The notes: generated by a model from the sequence alone, not told the origin. A stretch of DNA of 64,000 bases from an uncultured Alistipes sp. (GCA_900768045.1 CAAGBL010000104.1:1-64000), one strand, 5' to 3'; shown: positions 1 to 8,404, numbered from the stretch's first letter. Program-made: numbers and translations.

Positions 1-1
1 A

Positions 2-130
2 AATTTGTTGTCAGAAGGGCGCCGAGTGCTACACTCGGCAAAAATGCCACCGATGGGTAGTACTTGAAGTACGTCCCATTGGTGGCATTTTTTGTTAGGG
101 GCCGCAATCGACCCCTTATCACAACAAATT
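2..130 (-). repeat. Family A 3'-end palindrome, copy A1 (after deoD)
   Basis: The outer arms are AATTTGTTGTCAGAAGGG (2-19) and, on the other strand, AATTTGTTGTGATAAGGGG (112-130). Inside them is a CCGAGTG/CACTCGG mini-hairpin at 22-39 and a long core hairpin whose GCCACC/GGTGGC stem is flanked by A and T runs, so it could end transcription in both directions. Read in the deoD direction, the element begins 7 bases after the deoD stop codon. The window starts at the edge of this element, so what lies on its far side is unknown. Confidence 0.85.
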
Positions 131-137
131 CTACAAA

Positions 138-851
138 TTAGATGATTTCAAAGGCAATCTTCATCATGTTGGTAAACGAGGTCTGACGCTCCTCGGCTGA
201 GCAGGCTGTGCCATGCACAAGTGAGTCAGAGATAGTGCAGATACATAGAGCGCTCTTGCCGGCACGTGCAGCGTTCATATAGAGGGCTGTAGCCTCCATC
301 TCCACGGCCAAGACACCCATCTTCTGCCACTGCTTCCAGCTCTCGGCATCGTCGCCATAGAAGACGTCGCTGGCGAGGATGTTACCCGCACGGTAAGGTA
401 TGCCAAGCTCCTCGGCCTTATCTGCTGCTGCACGCAACAGGTCGAAGTCGGCGATAGGAGCGAATGTTCCTGGAAGGTTGTACTGGCGGCCATAGTTCGA
501 GTCGGTACATGAGCCCATGCCAAATACCACGTCGCCGAGGTTTAGCGATGGATCGAAGGCGCCTGCCGAGCCACAGCGAATGATGCGCTTCACGTCGTAG
601 AAGTTGAATAGCTCGTAAGAGTAGATGCCGATAGATGGGATACCCATGCCATGGCCCTGCACCGACACTCGCTTACCCTTATAAGTTCCAGTATATCCGA
701 GCATGCCACGCACGCTATTATACTGCACGGGGTTCTCTAAGAAGTTCTCGGCCATAAACTTAGCACGTAGTGGATCGCCCGCCATGATTACCTTGTCGGC
801 AATCTCGCCATATTGTGCTCCGATGTGTGGAGTAGGTACTTTTCCTGCCAT
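138..851 (-). CDS. deoD: Purine nucleoside phosphorylase, DeoD type
   Basis: This 237-residue cytoplasmic enzyme should split purine (deoxy)nucleosides with phosphate into free base and (deoxy)ribose-1-phosphate for purine salvage. It has the length of the hexameric bacterial DeoD group (E. coli 239). Visible family signatures are His9 in TPHIGA, the phosphate-binding GDPLR at 25-29, Arg48, the RCGSAGA loop at 92-98, the MEME-like nucleoside site VEMEA at 183-187 and Asp209 in ISDS, which matches the catalytic Asp204 of E. coli. The gene is a single unit with its own promoter at 894-901 and is followed by repeat A1. It is divergent from the cysteine desulfidase-like gene. Family assignment is firm. 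Confidence 0.95.
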   Translation of the reverse strand: MAGKVPTPHIGAQYGEIADKVIMAGDPLRAKFMAENFLENPVQYNSVRGMLGYTGTYKGKRVSVQGHGMGIPSIGIYSYELFNFYDVKRIIRCGSAGAFDPSLNLGDVVFGMGSCTDSNYGRQYNLPGTFAPIADFDLLRAAADKAEELGIPYRAGNILASDVFYGDDAESWKQWQKMGVLAVEMEATALYMNAARAGKSALCICTISDSLVHGTACSAEERQTSFTNMMKIAFEII

Positions 852-893
852 ATTCTTATATTTTTATGTTATACATTACAAAAGATACTCCTA

Positions 894-1003
894 CAAAGAT
901 AATGAAATTTATTGAGTTTCTGCCCCACCACCCCGCTTTTTTCACATATTATTAAAAAATAGGCGTTCGTGTTTGGCTGTTTTCCATTTTTTATGTATCT
1001 TCG
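894..1003. promoter_or_regulatory. Divergent promoters for deoD and the cyuA-like gene
   Basis: On the minus strand TATCTTTG (894-901) is the -7 box for deoD. On the plus strand TATCTTCG (996-1003), with TTTGG about 20 bases upstream near 972-976, is a one-mismatch -7 box for the cyuA-like gene. Both fit the Bacteroidota sigma pattern. Confidence 0.65.
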
Positions 1004-1038
1004 TATGATTAATGTGCATTTAACTAAAACTACGATAT

Positions 1039-2346
1039 ATGAACCATCAGTTTACACCCGAGGAGCGTCGTGAGATTATCGCTCTTATGAATCGTGAGAT
1101 TATTCCTGCTATCGGCTGTACCGAGCCTATCGCTGTTGCCTTGTGCGTGGCTAAGGCTACCGAGACCTTGGGTACACGTCCCGAGAGAATCGAGGCACGC
1201 CTAAGCGCTAACGTACTGAAGAATGCTATGGGCGTGGGCATCCCAGGTACTGGCATGACAGGCCTACCTATTGCCATGGCTCTTGGTGCCCTTATCGGCA
1301 AGTCGGAATATGAGCTCGAGGTACTCAAGGGCGCTGACGCAGAGGCCGTGAAGGAGGGTTGCAAACTTATCGACGAGAAGCGCATCTCGGTATCGCTCAA
1401 GGAGAATATCACCGAGAAGCTATATATCGAGATTGAGGTGTCGGCAGCGGGCAACCGTGCTGTAGCCATCATCTCGGGCGGTCACACACGCTTCGTACAC
1501 GTGTCATACAACGATGAGGTACGTCTCTCACTATCTACGGAGACAACAACAGATGCCACATCAGCAGCCGCTGAGCCTAAGGATCCTGAGCTTACACTGC
1601 GCAAGGTGTGGGACTTTGCCATGACAGCACCTCTCGACGAGCTACGCTTTATCCTTGAGGCTAAGCGTCTTAACATGAACGCAGCCTACGAGTCACTCAA
1701 GGGCGACTACGGTCACTCTATTGGTCGTCTCTTCCGCTCAGAGTCGGAGCGCAACATCATGGGCGACACACTCCACTGCCAGATTGTAGGCATGACAACA
1801 GCAGCATGTGACGCACGTATGGCGGGCGCCATGATTCCAGTTATGAGCAACTCGGGAAGTGGTAACCAGGGCCTCACATCGACAGTTCCCGTGGTGGTAT
1901 ATGCCGAGCAGAACAACGCTACTGAGGAGCAGATGATACGCTCACTAATACTTAGTCACCTAACAGTAATCTATATCAAGCAGAGCCTCGGTCGTCTTTC
2001 GGCATTGTGTGGTTGCGTGGTAGCAGCAACGGGCTCATCATGCGGTATTACCTACCTTATGGGCGGTGGCTACGAGGAGGTTACAAAGGCTGTTAAGAAT
2101 ATGATTGCCAACCTTACGGGTATGATTTGCGACGGCGCTAAGCCTTCATGCGCCATGAAGTGCGCATCGGGCGTATCTACAGCTGTGGTATCGGCACTTA
2201 TGGCTATGCACAACCGTTGCGTAAAGTCGGTAGAGGGCATCATCGACGACGACGTAGATAAGTCAATACGCAACCTTACGGACATCGGTCGCGATGCAAT
2301 GACACATACTGATGCGATGATTCTTAAGATCATGACCTCTAAGTAA
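1039..2346 (+). CDS. UPF0597/YhaM family protein, probable L-cysteine desulfidase (CyuA-like)
   Basis: This 435-residue protein matches the YhaM/UPF0597 family, related to the alpha domain of L-serine dehydratase. Members studied in E. coli (CyuA) and methanogens break L-cysteine into pyruvate, ammonia and sulfide with an Fe-S cluster. Visible marks are IGCTEP with Cys27, the glycine-rich GMGVGIPGTGMTG near residues 65-77, SGSGNQG, a CGCVVAATGSSCG stretch near 323-335 and a CDGAKPSCAMKC stretch near 364-375, which carry the likely cluster cysteines. Length is normal for the family. The gene is a single unit with its own promoter, and its stop codon lies in the arm of repeat A2. Serine dehydratase activity is the main alternative. 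Confidence 0.85.
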   Translation: MNHQFTPEERREIIALMNREIIPAIGCTEPIAVALCVAKATETLGTRPERIEARLSANVLKNAMGVGIPGTGMTGLPIAMALGALIGKSEYELEVLKGADAEAVKEGCKLIDEKRISVSLKENITEKLYIEIEVSAAGNRAVAIISGGHTRFVHVSYNDEVRLSLSTETTTDATSAAAEPKDPELTLRKVWDFAMTAPLDELRFILEAKRLNMNAAYESLKGDYGHSIGRLFRSESERNIMGDTLHCQIVGMTTAACDARMAGAMIPVMSNSGSGNQGLTSTVPVVVYAEQNNATEEQMIRSLILSHLTVIYIKQSLGRLSALCGCVVAATGSSCGITYLMGGGYEEVTKAVKNMIANLTGMICDGAKPSCAMKCASGVSTAVVSALMAMHNRCVKSVEGIIDDDVDKSIRNLTDIGRDAMTHTDAMILKIMTSK

Positions 2347-2460
2347 TTTATTGTGATAAGGGCGCATCTGCGACCTTTCAATCAAAGCCCCGAATGGGAC
2401 GTACGTCAAGTACTACCCGTTCGGGGCTTTTGCTGAGCGCTACACTCAATAGATCTTGAG
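2345..2460 (+). repeat. Family A element, copy A2, lacking its far arm
   Basis: The arm AATTTATTGTGATAAGGGC starts in the stop codon of the upstream gene (TAA at 2344-2346). A core hairpin follows with stem AAAGCCCCGAA/TTCGGGGCTTT and top GGGACGTAC/GTACTACCC. Instead of the usual closing arm it continues with TACACTCAATAGATCTTGAG and merges into hairpin B1. The whole A2-B1 block recurs in inverted form as A3-B2 on the other side of gyrA and its neighbour. Confidence 0.8.
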
Positions 2461-2590
2461 GACCATTAAGACCTTAGGAGCGATAAGACCATTAAGATAG
2501 TCTCGGACAATGACGATTGTCCTAATAGTCCTATCGTCCTAATGGTCTTAATCTCTTTTCGTTTCACCCATCTCTTCCATATTTGCGTCC
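2455..2590 (+). repeat. Family B low-complexity hairpin B1 and start of the gyrA upstream gap
   Basis: Units such as GACCATTAAGACC are mirrored by GGTCTTAAT-like units around the centre CGGACAATGACGATTGTCC, so the strand can fold into one long imperfect hairpin. The gap from 2347 to 2849 holds A2, this hairpin, a pyrimidine-rich stretch (2556-2640), and then the gyrA promoter and leader. I see no gene in it. Confidence 0.75.
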
Positions 2591-2728
2591 TACCTTTCAC
2601 CTCTCACCTCCCCCTCCGTCCTCCCCTCGGCAAAAACTTTAAACTCGCTTAAAACGCCTAAAAATAGGCAAAATGGGCATGTTTTAGAAAAAAGTTAGGG
2701 CAGAAGTATCACTTTTTGAGAGCAAAAG

Positions 2729-2833
2729 TTGTTAGAATCGAAAATATAGCGTAAATTTGCACACCTATATATATAAATATATAGCCCCCAACAACGAAAG
2801 ATAATTTTAACAGATGACTACCCTCGGGTAGTC
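2729..2833 (+). promoter_or_regulatory. gyrA promoter and leader hairpin
   Basis: A TTG at 2729-2731 and TAAATTTG at 2752-2759 are about 20 bases apart, as expected for -33 and -7 boxes. The leader is about 85 bases long and contains GACTACC-CTCG-GGTAGTC (2816-2833), a 7-bp stem with a tetraloop that ends 16 bases before the gyrA ATG. It may affect translation or be part of supercoiling control; this is inference. Confidence 0.6.
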
Positions 2834-2849
2834 CAAAGAGAGTAAATAA

Positions 2850-5396
2850 ATGACTGAACAGGAAAACACAACTGGCTTGACTGGTCGCATCGTCCAAGTC
2901 AACCTTGAGGAGCAGATGAAGTCGGCATATATCGACTACTCGATGTCGGTAATCGTGTCACGTGCGCTGCCCGATGTGCGTGATGGTCTTAAGCCTGTAC
3001 ACCGTCGTATCCTCTACGATATGGCAGCAGAGCTCAACCTTACGCATAACAAACCTACACGTAAGAGTGCCCGTATCGTCGGTGATGTACTCGGTAAGTT
3101 CCACCCACACGGCGACAGCTCAGTATATGAGGCCATGGTGCGTATGGCGCAGCATTGGTCAATGCGCTACCCATTGGTTGAGGGCCAGGGTAACTTCGGT
3201 TCTATGGACGGCGACTCGCCAGCGGCGATGCGTTACACCGAGGCACGCATGCAGAAGATTACTGACGAGGTTATGGCCGACATCGAGAAGGAGACTATCG
3301 ACTGGGGACTTAACTTCGACGATACACTTAAGGAGCCTACAGTGCTCCCAACTCGTATTCCACTATTGTTGGTGAATGGTGCGAGCGGTATTGCCGTAGG
3401 TATGGCAACCAACATGGCGCCACACAACCTTTCAGAGGTTGTTGATGCCTGCGTAGCATATATCGAAAACCCTGAGTGCGAGTGCGAGGAGCTCCTCGAC
3501 CATGTTAAGGGCCCTGACTTCCCAACAGGAGCTATCATCTATGGCTACGAGGGTGTTCGTGAGGCGTTGCTCACAGGTCGTGGCCGTGTGGTTATGCGTG
3601 CTAAGACCGAGATTGAGCACACTCCATCAGGTCGTGAGTGCATCGTAATCACGGAGATTCCATATATGGTAAACAAGGCGGAGATGATTAAGCGCATCGC
3701 CGACCTTATCAACGAGAAGAAGATTGAGGGTATCTCATATATCAACGATGAGTCTGACCGTCGTGGTATGCGTATTGTCATCATCTTGAAGCAGGATGCC
3801 GTGGCAAGCGTAGTGCTCAACACACTATATAAGCACACCCCACTACAGTCATCATTCGTGGTGAACAACATCGCCTTGGTGAATGGTCGTCCTCAGCTTC
3901 TCAACCTCAAGGATCTTATCCGCCACTTTGTTGACCACCGCCACGACGTTATCGTTCGTCGTTCGCAGTTCGACTTGCAGAAGGCTGAGGAGCGTCTACA
4001 CATCGTAAATGGCTTGCTCATCGCTCAGGACAACATCGACGAGGTGGTACACATCATTCGCTCGTCGAAGACAACCGAGGAGGCACGTCAGCGCCTTCAG
4101 GAGCGCTTCGGTCTATCGGAGCTTCAGACAGCCGCAATCCTCGAGATGCGCCTACGTCAGCTCACAGGACTCCAGCGTGAGCAGCTTGAGGAGGAGCAGG
4201 CAGAGCTCAACAAGACTATCGACTACCTCAAGGCTGTGCTTGCCAACCACGATATGCAGATGCAGATTATCAAGGACGAGCTCTTGGAGATTAAGGAGAA
4301 GTATGGCGACGAGCGCCGCTCAGAGATCATCTACGCCTCTGAGGAGTTCAACCCTGAGGACTTCTATGCTGATGACGACATGGTTATTACCATCTCGCAC
4401 ATGGGCTATATCAAGCGTACCCCACTTGCTGAGTACCGCACACAGAACCGTGGCGGCGTAGGTGCTAAGGGTAGCGCAACACGTGATGAGGACTTCATTG
4501 AGCATATCTACGTTGCTTCAATGCACAATACAATGATGTTCTTTACCGAGATGGGCCGCTGCTACTGGTTGAAGGTTTACCAGATTCCTGAGGGCACACG
4601 CTCATCTAAGGGCCGTGCAATACAGAATGTTATTCAGATTGAGCCAGGCGACAAGGTTCGTGCATACATCAACGTTAAGAACCTCAACGACAAGGAGTTC
4701 GTAGAAAATAACTACCTTGTGATGTGTACTAAGCGTGGTATCATCAAGAAGACAACATTGGAGGCTTATTCACGTCCACGTACTAACGGTGTTAATGCAA
4801 TCGTTATTAGAGAGGGCGACCAGCTCTTGGAGGTTAAGCTCACAAGTGGCCATGCCGAGGTTATGATTGCAGCACGTGAGGGTAAGGCTATCCGCTTCAA
4901 TGAGGCTACAGTACGTCCTATGGGCCGTGTAAGCTCTGGTGTACGTGCTATCTCTATCGAGGACGACGACGAGGTTATCGGCATGATTACCATCGAGCCA
5001 GGTTCACAGCAGGATGTGTTGGTACTCTCGGAGAATGGCTACGGCAAGCGTACCGACCTCGACGAGTATCGTATCACTAACCGTGGTGGTAAGGGTGTTA
5101 AGACTATCAACGTCACAGAGAAGACTGGCAAGCTAATCTCTATCCAGGCAGTGACCGACGATAACGATCTAATGATTATTAACCGTTCAGGTCTTACTAT
5201 CCGTACTTTGGTGAGCCAGATTAGCATCTCGGGCCGTGCAACACAGGGTGTACGTGTTATCAACCTTCGTGAGGGCGATGCTATCGCTTCGGTTACGGCA
5301 GTACCAAAGACCGACGAGGAGGATATTGTAGCTGAGGGCGTAGCAACAGAGGCAACAGCCGTGGAGGCAGCACCCGCAGAGAATGCAAACGAATAA
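2850..5396 (+). CDS. gyrA: DNA gyrase subunit A
   Basis: At 848 residues this is the full-length breakage-reunion subunit of the type II topoisomerase that adds negative supercoils. Catalytic Tyr129 lies in AAMRYTEARM. The quinolone-contact loop reads HPHGDSSVYEA (85-95): the residue matching E. coli Ser83 is Ser90 and the one matching Asp87 is Glu94, so no classical resistance change is seen. The C-terminal wrapping domain carries a degenerate GyrA box, QNRGGVGAKG, near residue 531. The last 30 residues are an acidic and alanine-rich tail. It is followed after 24 bases by the TPR gene. GyrA rather than ParC is chosen because of the GyrA-box region and length. Confidence 0.96.
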   Translation: MTEQENTTGLTGRIVQVNLEEQMKSAYIDYSMSVIVSRALPDVRDGLKPVHRRILYDMAAELNLTHNKPTRKSARIVGDVLGKFHPHGDSSVYEAMVRMAQHWSMRYPLVEGQGNFGSMDGDSPAAMRYTEARMQKITDEVMADIEKETIDWGLNFDDTLKEPTVLPTRIPLLLVNGASGIAVGMATNMAPHNLSEVVDACVAYIENPECECEELLDHVKGPDFPTGAIIYGYEGVREALLTGRGRVVMRAKTEIEHTPSGRECIVITEIPYMVNKAEMIKRIADLINEKKIEGISYINDESDRRGMRIVIILKQDAVASVVLNTLYKHTPLQSSFVVNNIALVNGRPQLLNLKDLIRHFVDHRHDVIVRRSQFDLQKAEERLHIVNGLLIAQDNIDEVVHIIRSSKTTEEARQRLQERFGLSELQTAAILEMRLRQLTGLQREQLEEEQAELNKTIDYLKAVLANHDMQMQIIKDELLEIKEKYGDERRSEIIYASEEFNPEDFYADDDMVITISHMGYIKRTPLAEYRTQNRGGVGAKGSATRDEDFIEHIYVASMHNTMMFFTEMGRCYWLKVYQIPEGTRSSKGRAIQNVIQIEPGDKVRAYINVKNLNDKEFVENNYLVMCTKRGIIKKTTLEAYSRPRTNGVNAIVIREGDQLLEVKLTSGHAEVMIAAREGKAIRFNEATVRPMGRVSSGVRAISIEDDDEVIGMITIEPGSQQDVLVLSENGYGKRTDLDEYRITNRGGKGVKTINVTEKTGKLISIQAVTDDNDLMIINRSGLTIRTLVSQISISGRATQGVRVINLREGDAIASVTAVPKTDEEDIVAEGVATEATAVEAAPAENANE

Positions 5397-5420
5397 TAAC
5401 TATAATTATACAGTAAAATT

Positions 5421-6770
5421 ATGAAGAAGTTTTTGTTTATGGCAGCAGCGCTCCTTATGTTTGCAGCGCCTGCCGCAAATGCACAGCGTGTAAACACTGC
5501 ATCGGAGCTTAAGAAGCTCGAGAAGGCTGATGCTACTCTTCTTGACGCAAAGAAGAATACCAAGGCTGCAACATGGAATGCACACGGTAAGGCTTACACA
5601 GATGCTTATATTCTTCCTACTAAGGAGCTTGTACGTGACATTCCAGTACAGACTCTTCAGATGAGCGTAGGCGATCCATTGGAGCTTTTCGAGAGCGAGT
5701 TCGCTGGTCAGCCAGCCCTTGTTGCTCGCTACGAGTATGTTGACGTATATGTTAACCAGATGTACCTCATCGTAGGCTGGAAGCAGACTAAGGAGATTAA
5801 GGAGGGCTTGGCAGAGACAGCTATCGAGTCATACAAGAAGGCTTACGAGATGGACAACAAGCTCGCATCTAAGATCTCTGACAACGCTATGTTCCTCTCA
5901 AATGCTCTTGCTCAGCAGGGCGAGGCTCTTAACAACGTGGGCCTTACAAAGGAGGCTGCCGAGGCTTTCGAGCTTGCTTACCTTGCACAGCAGGTTGTCC
6001 CTGGTACAGCAGCAAATGCAAGCTTGATCTACAATGCAGCCGTTCTTAACACTCAGCTCGCTTCGACACTTAGCGGCGAGGAGGCTGTAGAGTATTTTGC
6101 TAAGGCTCAGGGCTTCTTCAACAAGGCTATCGAGGGTGGTTACAAGGATAACGGTAGCATCTACTACTACCTCTACCACACTTACTATGGTCAGCGTGAA
6201 ATAAACCGTGACGAGATGCTTGCAAAGGCTAAGGAGGTATTGTTGGAGGGTATCAAGCTTCACCCAAGCAACAACCTTATCCTCGAGGGCCTTATCGGTC
6301 TTTACGCTACTGAGAAGGGCGTAGGCGATCCAGCAGAGCTCATAGATATGCTCGATAAGTCGTTGGCTGCTACTCCAGATAACTACGACTTGTGGTACGG
6401 CCGTGGCATCGTGTTCAACTCATTGGAGAACTACGACGAGTGTATCAAGTCATTCGAGAAGTGTGTTGAGTTGCGTCCTGCAGACTACAACGCAAACTAC
6501 TACCTTGGCTACTTCTACGTTATGAAGGCTGACGCTCTTATCAACAAGCTCAACTCTGCATACGATGCAAACATCGACTACAACGCTGAGGTTGAGAAGA
6601 TTAACCTTGTATACGCTGAGGCTATTCCATGGTTCGAGCGTGCTCTTGAGATCGTTCCTGGCGACCGTGCATGCATCGAGGGCCTTAGCTCACTCTGCTT
6701 CCGTCTTCGTGACATGGAGGGCATGATGCCTAAGTACGAGAAGTACAAGGCTATGAAGGACGCTCTTTAG
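5421..6770 (+). CDS. Secreted or periplasmic TPR-repeat protein
   Basis: This 449-residue protein starts with a clear signal peptide (residues 1-22, ending APAANAQ). The rest is alpha-helical with repeats of the tetratricopeptide type, for example the unit around 325-360 (DLWYGRGIVFNSLENYDECIKSF begins it; the following helix has VELRPADYNANYYLG). TPR proteins act as docking surfaces in complexes; no enzyme motif is seen and the partner is unknown. It follows gyrA closely and probably shares its transcript, ended by the hairpin at 6791-6821. The pair is enclosed by inverted repeats A2-B1 and B2-A3. The functional link to gyrase is unclear because this protein is exported. Confidence 0.8.
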   Translation: MKKFLFMAAALLMFAAPAANAQRVNTASELKKLEKADATLLDAKKNTKAATWNAHGKAYTDAYILPTKELVRDIPVQTLQMSVGDPLELFESEFAGQPALVARYEYVDVYVNQMYLIVGWKQTKEIKEGLAETAIESYKKAYEMDNKLASKISDNAMFLSNALAQQGEALNNVGLTKEAAEAFELAYLAQQVVPGTAANASLIYNAAVLNTQLASTLSGEEAVEYFAKAQGFFNKAIEGGYKDNGSIYYYLYHTYYGQREINRDEMLAKAKEVLLEGIKLHPSNNLILEGLIGLYATEKGVGDPAELIDMLDKSLAATPDNYDLWYGRGIVFNSLENYDECIKSFEKCVELRPADYNANYYLGYFYVMKADALINKLNSAYDANIDYNAEVEKINLVYAEAIPWFERALEIVPGDRACIEGLSSLCFRLRDMEGMMPKYEKYKAMKDAL

Positions 6771-6790
6771 TCTATTGGCTTTAGATAATG

Positions 6791-6821
6791 ATGGCTACTC
6801 CTACGGGGTAGCCATTTTTTT
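6791..6821 (+). terminator. Intrinsic terminator after the TPR gene
   Basis: ATGGCTAC (6791-6798) pairs with GTAGCCAT (6808-6815) and is followed by a run of T to 6821. Confidence 0.85.
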
Positions 6822-6834
6822 GTAGTGCGGTGAA

Positions 6835-6968
6835 GCGTAAATATGGGATAGATGGGTGTAGCGAAAAGAGGATTAAGACCAATAGGACGATAGGACTATT
6901 AGGACAATCGTCATTGTTCGAGACTATCTTAATGGTCTTATCGCTCCCAAGGTCTTAATGGCCCTCAA
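6835..6968 (-). repeat. Family B hairpin B2, inverted copy of B1
   Basis: On the minus strand this stretch repeats B1 almost base for base, including AAGATAGTCTCG, the ATGACGATTGTCC centre and the flank CTCTTTTCG. Together with A3 it forms the right half of an inverted repeat of about 250 bases around gyrA and the TPR gene. The gap 6771-7203 holds only the terminator, B2, A3 and A4. Confidence 0.8.
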
Positions 6969-7086
6969 GATCTATTGAGTGCCGAGTGTAGCACTCGGCA
7001 AAAATGCCACCGATGGGTAGTCTTGACGTACGTCCCATTAGTGGCTTTGATTGAAAGGTCGCAGATGCGCCCTTATCACGAGAAAT
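6969..7086 (-). repeat. Family A element, copy A3, lacking its far arm
   Basis: It has the GCCGAGTG/CACTCGGC mini-hairpin, the GCCACC-type core and one outer arm (rc ATTTCTCGTGATAAGGGC, about 7069-7086). As in A2 the other arm is replaced by a sequence containing ATAGATCTTGAG. It abuts A4 tail to head. Confidence 0.8.
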
Positions 7087-7214
7087 AAATTTGTTGTTAG
7101 AAGGGTTGCAGATGTGGCCTTGACATGAAAAAGCCACCGATGGGTAGTACTTGGCGTACGTCCCATTGGTGGCTTTGATTGAAAGGTCGCAGATGACCCC
7201 TTATCACAACAAAT
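7087..7214 (-). repeat. Family A element, copy A4 (at the end of the nucleosidase gene)
   Basis: Arms are AAATTTGTTGTTAGAAGGG (7087-7105) and rc ATTTGTTGTGATAAGGGG (7197-7214). The nucleosidase stop codon TGA (7204-7206) lies inside the second arm, so the arm encodes the last residues Leu-Leu. The core is the GCCACC type with a TTGCAGATG/CGCAGATGA flank in place of the CCGAGTG mini-hairpin. Confidence 0.85.
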
Positions 7215-7797
7215 CCTCTAAACGGAGAAGTAATGGTGTAAAATCAGAATGTGCATCTGCAAACTCGTCGTATGAGTGCTCCGAGTGTCCCTCCTCAGGA
7301 ACATCGGACACATACTTAACGGCCACAACAGGGATATTGTCGTAGAGCTCTGCTACCTGACATATTGCAGCAATCTCCATATCGAAGAGACCGCACTCCA
7401 CGCCAAAGCGGCTCTTAATCTCACGTATGATGTCGGCATTCACAAACGAGTCGCCAGTAAATACTGTCTCGGCGTCGGTGCCTCGCAGCATGCGAGGATC
7501 GGTAATCTCGGGGCAGAAACCCTCGGGAATTATGGCGTCATGATGAATGGCACGTGATGGCATCACAATATCGCCCTGCTTACGGCCGAGTGCCGATGCA
7601 GCAAAGCCAATAACTGCCAACATGTCGTACTTCTCATGAGCAAGCGTAAGAGCTCGTGCAACGCCTGCTGAGGAGAGTGCCTTGCCGATACCTACCTCCA
7701 CAAGGTCGTAGCTGTGCTTTAGACTCTGAGCCTTATCCAAGGCGTAGCGCATGGCACGATACTCACGTGACGTAGGCGCACAAATCAATACTCGCAT
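7204..7797 (-). CDS. Nucleoside hydrolase of the MTA/SAH nucleosidase (Pfs) superfamily
   Basis: This 197-residue enzyme is built like E. coli MtnN/Pfs, with Glu12 in the first loop, GIGKALSSAG (36-45), Met140-Glu141 in FDMEIAAI and Asp165 in KYVSDVP, which fit the catalytic residues. It is shorter than MtnN (232). The stop of luxS lies only one base ahead of its start, so the two are one transcript. That context favours hydrolysis of S-adenosylhomocysteine to adenine plus S-ribosylhomocysteine, the LuxS substrate. Futalosine hydrolase (MqnB) is a close relative that is often short in Bacteroidota and remains the main alternative. Its last codons are provided by repeat A4. Confidence 0.8.
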   Translation of the reverse strand: MRVLICAPTSREYRAMRYALDKAQSLKHSYDLVEVGIGKALSSAGVARALTLAHEKYDMLAVIGFAASALGRKQGDIVMPSRAIHHDAIIPEGFCPEITDPRMLRGTDAETVFTGDSFVNADIIREIKSRFGVECGLFDMEIAAICQVAELYDNIPVVAVKYVSDVPEEGHSEHSYDEFADAHSDFTPLLLRLEDLL

Positions 7798-7798
7798 A

Positions 7799-8311
7799 CT
7801 ACCACCACTTTTCGTAAACAGAACCTATGCCGAGCGCCTGAGCCTCATCGGCAGTAAAGAGCGTGCGCATATACTCTGCCATGGCTGCATTTGTCGAGTC
7901 GATAGCGTACAGGCCTGGATTGCCACACTGTATCTGGTTAAGACCTACGATATCATCAGAGGACTTAAGAGGGAAGACATCCTTGTATACCTTTGCCAAG
8001 GCCATACGCACATCATCAGCCTCTACATTCTGCATTGTCGAGAGGTAGAAGCCTGTTTTGCAGCCCATAGGGCAGAACGAGACGATAGATGAGCCTATCT
8101 TCTCGTCGAGGCGTAGGTAGTAGGCCATAAGGTGCTCGATGGTGTGCACCTCGCCTGAGCCAAGTGGTGCATGAGCCATAGGGGCACGGAAGCGCAAATC
8201 CCATGAGCGCACCTGAAACTCATCATTGATAGTATATACTGAACGTAGGTATAGTCCAGCGTCGAGCGTGCGATGGTCAACATCGAACGACGAAACAATA
8301 TTTTTCTTCAT
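7799..8311 (-). CDS. luxS: S-ribosylhomocysteine lyase
   Basis: LuxS splits S-ribosylhomocysteine into homocysteine and DPD, the precursor of autoinducer-2. From the ATG at 8311 the protein has 170 residues with the Fe-binding HTIEH (56-60), catalytic Cys84 in GCKTGFY and metal-ligand Cys129 in QCGN. An upstream in-frame TTG at 8338 would add nine residues but falls inside the -7 box TATCTTTG (8336-8343), so the ATG giving MKKNIVSSFDVDH is the right start; this also fits the usual LuxS N-terminus. It is co-transcribed with the nucleosidase gene and divergent from the GSCFA gene. The pair forms the two-step activated-methyl-cycle route. Confidence 0.95.
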   Translation of the reverse strand: MKKNIVSSFDVDHRTLDAGLYLRSVYTINDEFQVRSWDLRFRAPMAHAPLGSGEVHTIEHLMAYYLRLDEKIGSSIVSFCPMGCKTGFYLSTMQNVEADDVRMALAKVYKDVFPLKSSDDIVGLNQIQCGNPGLYAIDSTNAAMAEYMRTLFTADEAQALGIGSVYEKWW

Positions 8312-8335
8312 ACACTGCGTAAATTTAATATTAGG

Positions 8336-8372
8336 CAAAGATAGGAATTTTTCGACATATTCCGTATCTTTG
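8336..8372. promoter_or_regulatory. Divergent promoters for luxS and the GSCFA gene
   Basis: TATCTTTG on the minus strand (8336-8343) serves luxS with a leader of only about 17 bases. TATCTTTG on the plus strand (8365-8372) serves the GSCFA gene. The two -7 boxes are 21 bases apart, so polymerase binding at one probably interferes with the other. Confidence 0.75.
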
Positions 8373-8404
8373 TAGATGATTTTTAATCACTAACACCGCA
8401 TAAA

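Noticed and set aside
2850..5396. Fluoroquinolone-resistance genotype in gyrA
   Set aside because: The position equal to Ser83 is still Ser. Glu at the Asp87 position is common in wild-type enzymes of other bacteria, so no resistance can be claimed.
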